DNA of 64,000 bases. It comes from CAWBFD01 sp963788115 (GTDB lineage Bacteria; Actinomycetota; Thermoleophilia; Solirubrobacterales; 70-9). The DNA lies in assembly GCA_963788115.1 (NCBI GenBank), contig CAWBFD010000004.1, forward strand, positions 1,488,001-1,552,000, in the 5' to 3' direction. The translations under genes were made by a program, and so were the position numbers. Under the pieces are notes generated by a model. It was not told the DNA's origin and ran no database searches. It saw nothing but the letters and a program-made list of their open reading frames with translations. Of this stretch, positions 52,487 through 60,875 are shown piece after piece (position 1 is the stretch's first letter; each line of letters starts with the position of its first letter).

Positions 52487-53462
52487 CGAGGACCATCTCC
52501 TCGCGTTTGCCGAAGACCCCCTGCGGCCGGAACGCCATCAACAGGATCAGCACCACCCCCAAGAGCAGGAACCGCAGCGCCGCGATCCTCGTCTCGGACA
52601 GCGGTAGCTCGAGGAACCTGAGGCCCTCGAGCACGGTCCACAGGATGACCGCCCCGGCAGCCACGCCCCAATAGTTGGCGACCCCGCCGATGACGAGCAC
52701 GGCGTAGCCGATGAAGGTGAAGATCGGCAGGAACTCGTCGGGTACCAGGAAGCGCAGGTTGATCGCGAGGAAGAAGCCGGCGATCGCCGCCAGGCTCGCC
52801 GCGATCGCCAGCGACTGGAGCTTGTACGCGAACGCGTTCTTGCCGAGGGCGCGCGCGGCGTCCTCGTCCTCGCGGACGGCGCGGAGGACCCGCCCCCACG
52901 GCGTCTTCTGGAGGGCGCTCAGGCCCACCATGAGCAACAGCGCCACCGCCCAGACGACCAGGAAGAGCGGGAACAGGGTCTCGGGGTCGCTCCAGCCGAG
53001 GTTCTCCAGCCCGCTGATGATCGAGTCGTTGAGCGAGTCCCAGGAGTCGTCGAAGCCGATGATCCCCTGCGCCCCCTCGGTGAAGGTGCGTGCGTTGAGT
53101 ATGAATATGCGCACGGCCTCTGAGAAGGCGATCGTGGCGATCGCGAAGTAGTCGGCCCGCAACCTCAGCGACGACAGCCCGAGCACTAGCCCGAACGCCA
53201 TCGTGATCAGGATCGCGATCGGCAGGGACAGCCAGAAGTTGAGGCCCGAGTCGGTGACGAGGATTGCCATCGAGTAGGCCCCGACCGCCATGAACCCAGC
53301 CTGCCCGAAGTTGTAGATGCCGGTGAAGCCGACGTTGAGCTGCAGCCCGAGCGCGAAGATCGTGTAGATCCCGGCGAGGATCCCGACCCCGGTCCAGAAT
53401 CCGATGCTCGTGAACGACTCGAAGGTGATGCCCGGCGGAAGCTGGAGAAGCGCCTCGGTCAT
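52479..53462 (-). CDS. livM: ABC transporter permease LivM
   Basis: 327-aa integral membrane permease with about 9-10 helices. GLQLNVGFTGIYNFGQAGFMAVGAY and the LRLRADYFAIATIAFSEAVR block are family signatures, and the EAA-type cytoplasmic loop is TPWGRVLRAVREDEDAARALG. The C terminus GVVLILLMAFRPQGVFGKRE is typical. ATG 53460-53462 overlaps the livH stop (ATGA); an upstream open frame to 53735 is not conserved. Confidence 0.93.
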   Translation of the reverse strand: MTEALLQLPPGITFESFTSIGFWTGVGILAGIYTIFALGLQLNVGFTGIYNFGQAGFMAVGAYSMAILVTDSGLNFWLSLPIAILITMAFGLVLGLSSLRLRADYFAIATIAFSEAVRIFILNARTFTEGAQGIIGFDDSWDSLNDSIISGLENLGWSDPETLFPLFLVVWAVALLLMVGLSALQKTPWGRVLRAVREDEDAARALGKNAFAYKLQSLAIAASLAAIAGFFLAINLRFLVPDEFLPIFTFIGYAVLVIGGVANYWGVAAGAVILWTVLEGLRFLELPLSETRIAALRFLLLGVVLILLMAFRPQGVFGKREEMVLGD

Positions 53463-54469
53463 ATCGCCCTGGCTCTCCCGAAGATCCCCTGCGGGCGCAC
53501 GATCAGCACCAGGATCAGGACGACGAACGCGACCGCGCTCTTCCAGCCAGAGGGAACGAAGAGCGTCGACCACTCGGCGACGACCCCGAGGATGATCCCT
53601 CCCGCCAACGCACCGAACGCGTCGCCGATCCCACCCAGCACGACCGCGGCGAAGATCGGGAGCAGGAGCTCGAATCCGAGCTCCGGATCGAGCTGGGTGA
53701 CGGCGCCTGCGAAGACGCCGGCGAGGCCGGCGCATGCAGCCGCGAAGATCCAGGTGTAGAGGATCACTCGCGAGGTGTCGATGCCAGCCGTCTCAGCAAG
53801 GTCGAGGTCGTCCGACAGCGCCCGCATCCGCTTGCCGAGGAGCGTGAACCGGAGCATCAGGCCGGTGGCGATCAGAACGGTGAAGCCGACGATGATCACG
53901 ATCAGGAACGTGCGCCCGATGCTGAGCCCGAGGAACTCCACGGTGGCCGTTCGGTTGACGTCGAGCACGCGCAGCTCGGTGCCCCAGATGAACTGGATCG
54001 TGTACCGGATCACCAGCGCCAAGCCGATCGACATCAGGAGCAGCTGCAGCATCCCGGCGCCGCGCGCCCGCATCGGACCCCACATCACTTTCTCCAGCAC
54101 GACGCCGAGGATCGCGGTCGTGAGCATCGCCCAGAACACGGCGAGCACCAGCGGCATTCCCCAGGTGACATTCACCAGATAGGCCATGTATGCCCCGAAG
54201 GTGAGGAAGTCGCCGTGCGCGAAGTTGACCAGCTTCAGGATCCCGTAAACGAGCGTGAGGCCGACCGCTCCGAGCGCGTAGATGGCCCCGGTTGAGAGCC
54301 CCGTGAGCGCGGTCTGGGCCACGTCGTGAAGGCCCTTGGCCGCGATCAGGACGACCACGATCACGCCGAGGAATATGAGCGCAGTCAACGCCGGCCGGCG
54401 ATTCGCGAAGTCCCTCGCGCGCTCGGCGATGCTCTCCTGCCTCCGGGGTGCAAGCGTGCCAGCTTCCAT
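53459..54469 (-). CDS. livH: ABC transporter permease LivH
   Basis: 336-aa membrane permease. LTGLSTGAIYALGAVGLTLVYGILKLVNFAHGDFLTFGAY (in parts) is the LivH opening. The cytoplasmic loop FTLLGKRMRALSDDLDLAETAGID couples to the ATPases, and AVVLGGIGDAFGALAGGIILGV closes the bundle. First gene of livHMGF. The gene upstream on the same strand is an isocitrate/isopropylmalate dehydrogenase paralogue, separated by a 52-bp gap containing a GCCCCC/GGGGGC hairpin (54500-54518). Confidence 0.93.
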   Translation of the reverse strand: MEAGTLAPRRQESIAERARDFANRRPALTALIFLGVIVVVLIAAKGLHDVAQTALTGLSTGAIYALGAVGLTLVYGILKLVNFAHGDFLTFGAYMAYLVNVTWGMPLVLAVFWAMLTTAILGVVLEKVMWGPMRARGAGMLQLLLMSIGLALVIRYTIQFIWGTELRVLDVNRTATVEFLGLSIGRTFLIVIIVGFTVLIATGLMLRFTLLGKRMRALSDDLDLAETAGIDTSRVILYTWIFAAACAGLAGVFAGAVTQLDPELGFELLLPIFAAVVLGGIGDAFGALAGGIILGVVAEWSTLFVPSGWKSAVAFVVLILVLIVRPQGIFGRARAI

Positions 54470-54521
54470 ACCCGTCCTGATCCTATTCCCCGCCGGGGGG
54501 CCCCCTAACCTCGGGGGCGCT

Positions 54522-55628
54522 TCAGCCGCTTCCGAGCTTTCGCCGCACCAGCCCGATCACCGCGTCGGTGAACTCGGTGGTGCCCGCGTGGCCACCCAGG
54601 TCGGGCGTCCGAATCCCAACCGCGGTCGTCTCCAGCACCGCCGCGTGAATCGCGCGCGAGGCCTGCTCCGCATCACGGTCCACGGTCTCGGAGACATCGT
54701 CAGCGCTTGCCAGCGTGTCGCCCGCGTAATGAAGGAGGGCTGCCGATGCCAGGATCATCGCCATCGGATTGGCGATGTCCTTGCCCTCCAGCGCGGGTGC
54801 GGTGCCATGCGGCGCCTCGGCCATGGCGACCGTGGTCCGCAGCTCGTCGTCGAGGGCGAGCACCACTGACTCGGCGCCCGCGATCGAGCCGAAGAGCGGG
54901 AGCACGAGGTCGGAGAGCAGGTCACCGTCGCGGTTGAGGCAGGGGATCACCAGGGGGTCCGCCGCCGCCCCGGAGACCAGGCCCGCGAGTGTCGCGTCGA
55001 TCAGCACCGGCTCGTAGGCAACATCGGGATGGCGGTCGGCCGCGGCGTCCATCTCCTCCTTCAGCATGCCCTCGTAGACGGGGCTGACGGTCCACTTCGG
55101 CCCTCCGTAGACGCGCCCGCCGATCCGCTCGGCGGTCCGGAACGCGTACTCGGCGACCGCGCGGCAATCGGACCGTCGAATCACCTCGGTGCGCTTGGCC
55201 AGCTCGTCCCCGTCCTCGGGCTCTCGCCACTGCTCGGCGCCGTAGGCGTCGCCGACGGCCATGCGGCAGACCGAGATCGGGTCATGGACGCCGGCGACGG
55301 GCGTGACGCCGGGGATCCGGCGACCGGTGCGCACGATCACCTTGCCGCCGATCCCCTCGCGCAGGAGCCGGTTGGGGCTGCCGACGTCATCAGCGCCCTC
55401 TGGCGTGATCGTGGCTGCCTTCAGGCCGAGGCCGGTCTCCAGCATCGCCTTTGCGGCCTCGCTGACGACCGCGTTGCCGGTCGCCCGCCGATGCTCGAGC
55501 GAGAGGTCGAACCGGCGCGTCTCGACCTCGATCCCGATCACGTCCGGGTCGAGCACGCGCAGCGCCTGCTCCAAGAGCTCCTGTCCGGTCTGATCGCCCT
55601 CGAGCGCAACTATGCTGATCGGCGCCAT
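54522..55628 (-). CDS. Isocitrate/isopropylmalate dehydrogenase family protein
   Basis: 368-aa beta-decarboxylating dehydrogenase: ISIVALEGDQTGQELLEQAL (variant of GDGIGPE), LKAATITPEGADDVGSPNRLLR, the substrate-side IRRSDCRAVAEYAFRTAER, LIDATLAGLVSGAAADPLVI (altered version of the usual Asp-rich metal segment) and APHGTAPALEGKDIANPMAM. LeuB is already present at 23937-25043. This one is closer to isocitrate dehydrogenase-like paralogues, and its substrate is uncertain. TAGGTT 6 nt before its ATG suggests a leaderless message; that ATG overlaps the start codon of the divergent zinc-protein gene. Confidence 0.78.
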   Translation of the reverse strand: MAPISIVALEGDQTGQELLEQALRVLDPDVIGIEVETRRFDLSLEHRRATGNAVVSEAAKAMLETGLGLKAATITPEGADDVGSPNRLLREGIGGKVIVRTGRRIPGVTPVAGVHDPISVCRMAVGDAYGAEQWREPEDGDELAKRTEVIRRSDCRAVAEYAFRTAERIGGRVYGGPKWTVSPVYEGMLKEEMDAAADRHPDVAYEPVLIDATLAGLVSGAAADPLVIPCLNRDGDLLSDLVLPLFGSIAGAESVVLALDDELRTTVAMAEAPHGTAPALEGKDIANPMAMILASAALLHYAGDTLASADDVSETVDRDAEQASRAIHAAVLETTAVGIRTPDLGGHAGTTEFTDAVIGLVRRKLGSG

Positions 55629-55640
55629 GCGCGAAACCTA
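55611..55640. promoter_or_regulatory. Crossed leaderless promoters with overlapping start codons (CATG)
   Basis: CATG at 55626-55629 contains the minus-strand ATG of the dehydrogenase (55626-55628) and the plus-strand ATG of the zinc protein (55627-55629). TAGGTT on the minus strand (55635-55640) lies inside the zinc-protein gene, and TATGCT on the plus strand (55611-55616) lies inside the dehydrogenase gene, 6 and 10 nt from their respective starts. Each promoter therefore sits in the other gene's coding sequence. Confidence 0.5.
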
Positions 55641-55980
55641 TCCGCGCTCGCTGGAGAGGTGCTCCTGGTGCGGAGCCTCGGTCGAGGCCGACGACGGGTT
55701 TCGCCTCTACGAGCCCGCCGGCGAGCGCCGCGCCGTCTTCTGCCGCCTGGAGCACGTCATCCCCTGGGCGATCCAGGGGGCGCACTGGGAGCCGGGTGAC
55801 ATGGATGGCCCGGCCGCGAGCGACGCTCGAGAGACCAGCTGCGCGCACTGTGGCAAGAAGCTCGGCGACGTGCACGTGCTCCTTGTCCGTCATCGCGGCG
55901 AGCACCGGGTTCCCGACGACTTCTGCGGCGTCGACCACCTGCTCGAGTGGGCGAAGGCTGGAGGACGATGGTCGAGTTGA
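55627..55980 (+). CDS. Small protein with two CxxC...CxxxH zinc-binding modules
   Basis: 117 aa. Module 1: C12-S-W-C15 and FCRLEH (C39, H43). Module 2: C72-A-H-C75 and FCGVDH (C100, H104). The two halves are similar (each is CxxCG ... FC-x3-H followed by an amphipathic helix with Trp), suggesting internal duplication and one zinc per half. From memory, similar proteins occur in related actinobacteria; no named function. An in-frame ATG at 55612 would extend it by five codons. Its start codon overlaps that of the divergent dehydrogenase. Confidence 0.65.
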   Translation: MRETYPRSLERCSWCGASVEADDGFRLYEPAGERRAVFCRLEHVIPWAIQGAHWEPGDMDGPAASDARETSCAHCGKKLGDVHVLLVRHRGEHRVPDDFCGVDHLLEWAKAGGRWSS

Positions 55981-56068
55981 TCTCATGATGCGGTCGACGA
56001 TGATCGCGTCCGCCGCGAGCAATCCGGCGAGCGCGATCACGACCCCATCAGGAGCTTCCAGCGGCGCC

Positions 56069-57103
56069 TCAGGGGCGCCGCGGACGATCGCGGCTCGGTC
56101 GCTTGCGCCGCGGCTGATGCTCGCCCAGCGCCTCGTCACCGGGATCGGCGGCGAACTCGAGGATCAGCGCGGCGGTCTGCTCCGGCTGCTCCACGTGGGG
56201 GGCGTGCCCCGCTTCGGGGATCATCCCCGTGCGCACACCAGGCACGTCGTCGAATCCCGCGAGCGCTCGCTCCGCGTCGAAGAGCTGGTCCTTGGCGCCG
56301 AAGATGACCATCGCCGGGACCGCCGCCTGGCGCAGGCGGGCGTCGAGAGGCATCTCGTCCAGATAGTCGTCGGTGGCGGCGGGAACCGCGTCGTATGAGC
56401 TGTAGGTCATCGCCCTGAAGTCGTCGACCACCTGGTCGGAATTCGGGAACCCCGACTCGACGTCGAAGCCGGGCGCGAAGGACTCGCCGTATGCGTCCTT
56501 TACGGCGAAGTCCGGAGTGATCCGGTATAGCGCCTCGCCGAGCACAGGCACGTAGCCGGCCTGGGCGACGAACGGGAGCCCCCCGCCGAAATCGCGGGTG
56601 TTCGGCGCCATGTCGATGTCGACGACCCGATCGACGAGCTGGCTCGACTCGAGGGCAAGCTCGGCGGCGACCGCCGCCCCCAGCGAGTTGCCGACCACGA
56701 CCGCGCCCTGCGCGCCGAGCTCGTTCACTGCCCCGGCCACGACCTGTGCTTGCTGCTCGATCGAGTAGTCGCCGGACGGCTTCTCCGAGCCGCCGTGGCC
56801 GAGCAGGTCCACCCGGATCACGCGATGGCGCTCGGCGAGGATCGGCGCGATCCGGTCCCACCAGTGAAGCGAGCACGCGTAGCAGTGAAGGAGCACGATC
56901 GGCGCGCCCGCCTCCCTGGCCGGGACCGCCGTCGGCCCCTCCTCGACCACCTGCACGTCGCCTCCGGGCAGGCTGAGGATGCGCCCGCCCTCGATCGTGA
57001 CCTCGGCGGACTTCGTCTGTTGACCGATGACGATCGCGTTGATCGCAAGCAACACCGCCAGGGCGGCCAGGATCCCGATCAGGACCTTCCAGCGCCGCTT
57101 CAT
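56069..57103 (-). CDS. Alpha/beta hydrolase with N-terminal membrane anchor
   Basis: 344 aa. An uncleaved signal/TM segment (VLIGILAALAVLLAINAIVI), then an alpha/beta-hydrolase fold: oxyanion-side VLLHCYACSLHWWDRI, VDLLGHGGSEKP, nucleophile elbow VVGNSLGAA with Ser, and C-terminal His in EAGHAPHVEQPEQ. The acid is in FGAKDQLFD. Substrate unknown. A basic tail (RRKRPSRDRPRRP) ends the protein. The 88 bp before 55980 hold nothing recognised. Confidence 0.82.
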   Translation of the reverse strand: MKRRWKVLIGILAALAVLLAINAIVIGQQTKSAEVTIEGGRILSLPGGDVQVVEEGPTAVPAREAGAPIVLLHCYACSLHWWDRIAPILAERHRVIRVDLLGHGGSEKPSGDYSIEQQAQVVAGAVNELGAQGAVVVGNSLGAAVAAELALESSQLVDRVVDIDMAPNTRDFGGGLPFVAQAGYVPVLGEALYRITPDFAVKDAYGESFAPGFDVESGFPNSDQVVDDFRAMTYSSYDAVPAATDDYLDEMPLDARLRQAAVPAMVIFGAKDQLFDAERALAGFDDVPGVRTGMIPEAGHAPHVEQPEQTAALILEFAADPGDEALGEHQPRRKRPSRDRPRRP

Positions 57104-57121
57104 CCCGAGGCAGTGTTTACC

Positions 57122-57715
57122 TCAGTCGCCGGTCGCTGCGGCCTCCTCGCGCGGGCCGAGGCCAAGCTCATCCGCATGCTCGGCCAGCGCGTCGATCACC
57201 ACCTGGATGTGCTCGTTCTCGTCGACGCCGAGCTCGTCGATTCCCCTGGCGATCTGGCCACGGTCGACCTTGGCGGCGAACGAGGGCTGCTTGAGCTTCT
57301 TGCGCACCGACTTCGGCTTCATCCCTTCGATCCCGGTCGGCCGCACCAAAGCGCAGGCGGCGATGAACCCGGAGAGCTCGTCGACTGCGAACAGCGTCCT
57401 CGCCATCGGGGTCTCGCGGGGCACGTGCAGGAACTCGGCGTGGCCCGCGACGGCGTCGATCACCTCCTCGGGGTAATCGCGCTGGCGCAGCTCGTCGAGC
57501 GCATGCCGGGGATGGCCGGTCTCGAGATCGGGGTAGCGCTCGTAGTCGAGATCGTGGACGAGGCCCGCGATTCCCCACAGCTCCTCGTCCGCGCCCTGAC
57601 GGCGAGCGTATGCGCGCATCGCGGCCTCGACCCCGAGCACGTGCTTTCGCAGCGAGTCCTCCTGAATCCACTCGCAGACGAGGCTCCAAGCGTCGTCTCT
57701 GGTGAGGGTGCTCAT
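57122..57715 (-). CDS. HD-domain phosphohydrolase
   Basis: 197 aa. Metal-binding His of KHVLGVEAAMRAYA, the HD pair in IAGLVHDLDYERYP, and later VAGHAEFL and the Asp in FAVDELSGFI, which is the spacing of HD hydrolases. The C-terminal third has a conserved-looking KPKSVRKKLKQPSFAAKVDR basic segment. Probably acts on a nucleotide or phosphoester; no specific substrate can be given. Same strand as the hydrolase, 18 bp upstream of it. Confidence 0.8.
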   Translation of the reverse strand: MSTLTRDDAWSLVCEWIQEDSLRKHVLGVEAAMRAYARRQGADEELWGIAGLVHDLDYERYPDLETGHPRHALDELRQRDYPEEVIDAVAGHAEFLHVPRETPMARTLFAVDELSGFIAACALVRPTGIEGMKPKSVRKKLKQPSFAAKVDRGQIARGIDELGVDENEHIQVVIDALAEHADELGLGPREEAAATGD

Positions 57716-57870
57716 CGGGGGGATCCTAAGGGTGGGGGAACGCCCCCGGCGACGCTCGGCGGCGTGGGGACGAATCGCGATGGTGTCCGTAGTCGTCTGA
57801 CGCCCGCGCCCGCCCCCACCGACTGACGGGCCGGCGGGGGCCGAGCCGCTGCACTAGCCTCCCCAGGCCC

Positions 57871-59169
57871 ATGGACAAGTTCGTGATTCAGGGTGGGATC
57901 CCGCTGTCGGGCGAGATCACCGTAGCGGGCAACAAGAACGCGGCACTGCCGATCCTTGCCGCCTGCCTGCTGACCGATGAGGAAATCGTGCTCTCGAACG
58001 TGCCGCGGATCCGCGACGTCGAATCGCAGATCGCGCTGCTCGAGGGTATCGGCGTGAAGGCCGCGTGGACCGGAGAGAACGAACTGCGCCTCCAGGCCGA
58101 TGCGATCGCCGGCGCGTCCGTGGACGAGGACCTGGCGGCCCGGATCAGGGCGTCGTTCCTCTTGGCCGGGCCGCTGCTCGCCCGGTTCGGCGAGGCGCGC
58201 ATGCCGCCGCCGGGCGGGGACACGATCGGTCGTCGCCGGCTGGACCCGCACCTGGATGCGTTCATTGACATGGGGGCGCAGGTCTCCGGCAATCGGTGGA
58301 TCGAGATCACCGCGGGTCGCGGCCTGCGTCCGTGCCGGATCTTCATGGACGAGCCCTCGGTGATGGCGACGGAGAATGCCCTGATGGCGGCCACGCTGAC
58401 CGAGGGTCCCACCACGATCGGGAACGCCGCCTGCGAGCCCCATGTACAGGACCTGGCGCGCCTGCTGGTGAAGATGGGCGCGCGGATCGACGGCATCGGC
58501 GCGAACGTGATGACCGTCCACGGACGCGACCGGCTGAGTGGTTGCGAGCACGCGATCGCGCCCGATCACATCGAGTCCGCCAGCTTCATGGCGCTGGCCG
58601 CCGCGACCCGCGGCGAGCTGCGCATCCGCGACATCGAGCCCGAGGACCTGACCCAGATTCGCCGCCAGTTCGGCCGCCTGGGCCTGCAGACGATGGTGGA
58701 GGGCAACGACGTGCTGGTACCGCCGGACCAACTGCTCGAGGTCCGCGATGACGTCGGCGACGCGATCCCCAAGATCGACGACGGCCCTTGGCCCGCCTTC
58801 CCGGCCGATCTCACCTCGATCGCGCTGGCACTGGCGACGCAGGCGCGGGGGACGATCCTGATCTTCGAGAAGATGTTCGAGAACCGCCTGTTCTTCGTCG
58901 ACAAGCTGGTTGCGATGGGCGCTCGGATCACGCTGTGCGATCCCCACAGGGCGATCGTCAACGGTCCGAGCCGTCTTCACGGCGAGCGGCTCGAGAGCCC
59001 CGACATCCGAGCCGGGATGGCGATGCTCATCGCCGCGCTCTGCGCGGATGGCACCTCGGAGATCGGGAACATCGCTCAGATCGACCGCGGATATGAGCGG
59101 ATCGACCTGCGGCTGCGCGAGCTGGGGGCCCAGATCGAGCGGGTCAGCGCCGAGCGCGTCGTTGCCTGA
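57871..59169 (+). CDS. murA: UDP-N-acetylglucosamine 1-carboxyvinyltransferase MurA (Asp117 variant)
   Basis: 432-aa enzyme transferring enolpyruvate to UDP-GlcNAc, the first committed step of peptidoglycan synthesis. GNKNAALPILAACLLTDE carries the catalytic Lys region and QIDRGYERIDLRLRELGA closes the fold. The active-site loop reads MPPPGGDTIGRRRLDPH: position 117 is Asp where most bacteria have the Cys alkylated by fosfomycin, as in mycobacterial MurA. The gene heads the his operon; hisZ follows after 12 bp. TAGCCT lies 10 nt before the ATG. Confidence 0.95.
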   Translation: MDKFVIQGGIPLSGEITVAGNKNAALPILAACLLTDEEIVLSNVPRIRDVESQIALLEGIGVKAAWTGENELRLQADAIAGASVDEDLAARIRASFLLAGPLLARFGEARMPPPGGDTIGRRRLDPHLDAFIDMGAQVSGNRWIEITAGRGLRPCRIFMDEPSVMATENALMAATLTEGPTTIGNAACEPHVQDLARLLVKMGARIDGIGANVMTVHGRDRLSGCEHAIAPDHIESASFMALAAATRGELRIRDIEPEDLTQIRRQFGRLGLQTMVEGNDVLVPPDQLLEVRDDVGDAIPKIDDGPWPAFPADLTSIALALATQARGTILIFEKMFENRLFFVDKLVAMGARITLCDPHRAIVNGPSRLHGERLESPDIRAGMAMLIAALCADGTSEIGNIAQIDRGYERIDLRLRELGAQIERVSAERVVA

Positions 59170-59181
59170 GCGGAGGCTCCG

Positions 59182-60198
59182 ATGAAGCCTTCCACCCCGC
59201 CCGGCACGCGGGACATCCTCCCCGAGGAGATGCGGGAGCTGCGCCGGATGCAGGGGGCGCTGGTCGAGGTGTTCGAGCGCTTCGGATACGGCCAGGTGGC
59301 GACCCCGACGATCGAGTACCACGAAGTGCTCGCCCGCGGCGGCGGCCGCGGCGCCCCCGTCGCCTACAGGTTCTTCGACGAGCGCGGTGAGATGCTGGCG
59401 ATGCGCTCCGACATGACGCTCCCGATCGCGCGGCTCGTCGCTGGCCGCCTCGCCTCAGAGGAGCCGCCGTTTCGCCTGTTCTACATCGGCAACGCGTACC
59501 GGGCTGTCCGGCCGCAGCGGGGGCAGATGCGCGAGTTCATGCAGGCCGGCCTCGAGCTCATCGGGGCTGACGCGCCCCAGGGGACGGCCGAGGTCATCGA
59601 GGTCCTGAGCAGGGCCCTCGACGCCGTCGGCCTCAATCGTGCGGTGATCGGCCTGGGGGACGCAGCCCTCTACCGCCAGCTCCTCGACGAGGTCGGGGTG
59701 AGCGGGGAGGATTGCGAGCGCATTACCGAGCGGCTCGCCACGCATGATCTCGTCGGGCTCCAGGACGAGGTCGACGCGCTGAAGCTCGACCGGCACGACC
59801 GCGAGGTGCTGCTCCAGCTCGCCAACATGCGAGGCGGCCCGGAGGTCCTCCAGCGGGCCTGGGGGCTTGGTGGGACCGCCGTCCGGAGGGCGACCCGCCG
59901 CCTGTCGGCCACCTTCGATGCGCTCGCGGAGCGCGGCGTCGCCGACCGGATCAGCCTCGACCTCGGCCTGCTGCGCGACCTCGAGTACTACACCGGAGCG
60001 ATCGTCGAGGTCTACGACCCTGCCCTCGGCCACGTTCTCGGGGGCGGGGGTCGCTATGACGAGCTGATGGGCCGCTTCGGGAGGCCGCTGCCCGCCGCCG
60101 GATTCGCCCTGCATCTCGAGCGGGTCCACATCGCGCAGGCGCAGGAGGAGCGCCTCCGTGAAGCGGAGTCGCCGGCACCGCCAGGGGGCGATTCGTGA
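59182..60198 (+). CDS. hisZ: ATP phosphoribosyltransferase regulatory subunit HisZ
   Basis: 338-aa catalytically inactive class II aaRS-like (HisS paralogue) subunit needed by short HisG. PPGTRDILPEEMRELRRMQG, EYHEVLARGG, LAMRSDMTLPIARLVAGRL, FYIGNAYRAVRPQRGQMREFMQAGLELIG. It is much shorter than HisS and lacks the anticodon-binding domain. Good Shine-Dalgarno GGAGG before the ATG. GTGA overlap with hisG. Confidence 0.93.
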   Translation: MKPSTPPGTRDILPEEMRELRRMQGALVEVFERFGYGQVATPTIEYHEVLARGGGRGAPVAYRFFDERGEMLAMRSDMTLPIARLVAGRLASEEPPFRLFYIGNAYRAVRPQRGQMREFMQAGLELIGADAPQGTAEVIEVLSRALDAVGLNRAVIGLGDAALYRQLLDEVGVSGEDCERITERLATHDLVGLQDEVDALKLDRHDREVLLQLANMRGGPEVLQRAWGLGGTAVRRATRRLSATFDALAERGVADRISLDLGLLRDLEYYTGAIVEVYDPALGHVLGGGGRYDELMGRFGRPLPAAGFALHLERVHIAQAQEERLREAESPAPPGGDS

Positions 60199-60875
60199 CC
60201 GGGGCGGCGATCAGCGGCCCGATTGCACCGCGAGCCAGGGGGCGGCTGAAGCTGGCGGTGCCGCGGGGCGCCCTGTTCGACGCGACCCTCGACACGCTCG
60301 ACCGAATCGGGGTCCCGACGGGCGAGCTGCGCGGCGATTCGCGCTCGCTGGTGTTCGGGGCGGGCGATCTGGTGCTGGTGACGATGCGCCCCTCGGATGT
60401 GCCGACGTACGTCGAGGCCGGTGCGGCCGATCTCGGGGTCACCGGCAAGGACGTGCTGCTCGAGCAGCGTGACCGCGCCGTGTATGAGCTGCTCGATCTC
60501 CGCTACGGGACCTGCCGGATGGTCCTGGCGGGCCGCCGGGGCGACGAGCGCCTGGCCGAGTCCGAGCGCCGGCTGGGTGTAATGCGGATCGCGACCAAGT
60601 ACCCGCGCACGGCCGAGCGCCACTTCGAGCGGACCGGCCGCCAGGCGGAGGTGATCGAGGTCAAGGGCTCGGTCGAGCTGGCGCCGCTGGTCGGGCTCGC
60701 CGACGGGATCGTCGACCTGGTCGACACCGGGCGGACCCTGGCCGACAATGACCTCGAGGTGCGCGAGGAGATCGCCCGCTGCACGGCCCGGCTGGTTGCC
60801 AACCGCGTCACCCACAAGCTGCGCGCGAGGGAGGTGGACGCTCTGGTCGAGCGGCTGCGGGAGGCAACGGGCTAG
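60195..60875 (+). CDS. hisG: ATP phosphoribosyltransferase HisG (short form)
   Basis: 226-aa catalytic subunit starting histidine synthesis. LKLAVPRGALFDATLDTLDR, AGAADLGVTGKDVLLEQ, RIATKYPRTAERHF, VIEVKGSVELAPLVGLADGI and IVDLVDTGRTLADNDLE (PRPP-binding). It lacks the C-terminal regulatory domain of long HisG, consistent with the adjacent hisZ. GTG start overlapping the hisZ stop; about 15 residues precede the conserved core, so an internal start is possible. Confidence 0.95.
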   Translation: MTGAAISGPIAPRARGRLKLAVPRGALFDATLDTLDRIGVPTGELRGDSRSLVFGAGDLVLVTMRPSDVPTYVEAGAADLGVTGKDVLLEQRDRAVYELLDLRYGTCRMVLAGRRGDERLAESERRLGVMRIATKYPRTAERHFERTGRQAEVIEVKGSVELAPLVGLADGIVDLVDTGRTLADNDLEVREEIARCTARLVANRVTHKLRAREVDALVERLREATG

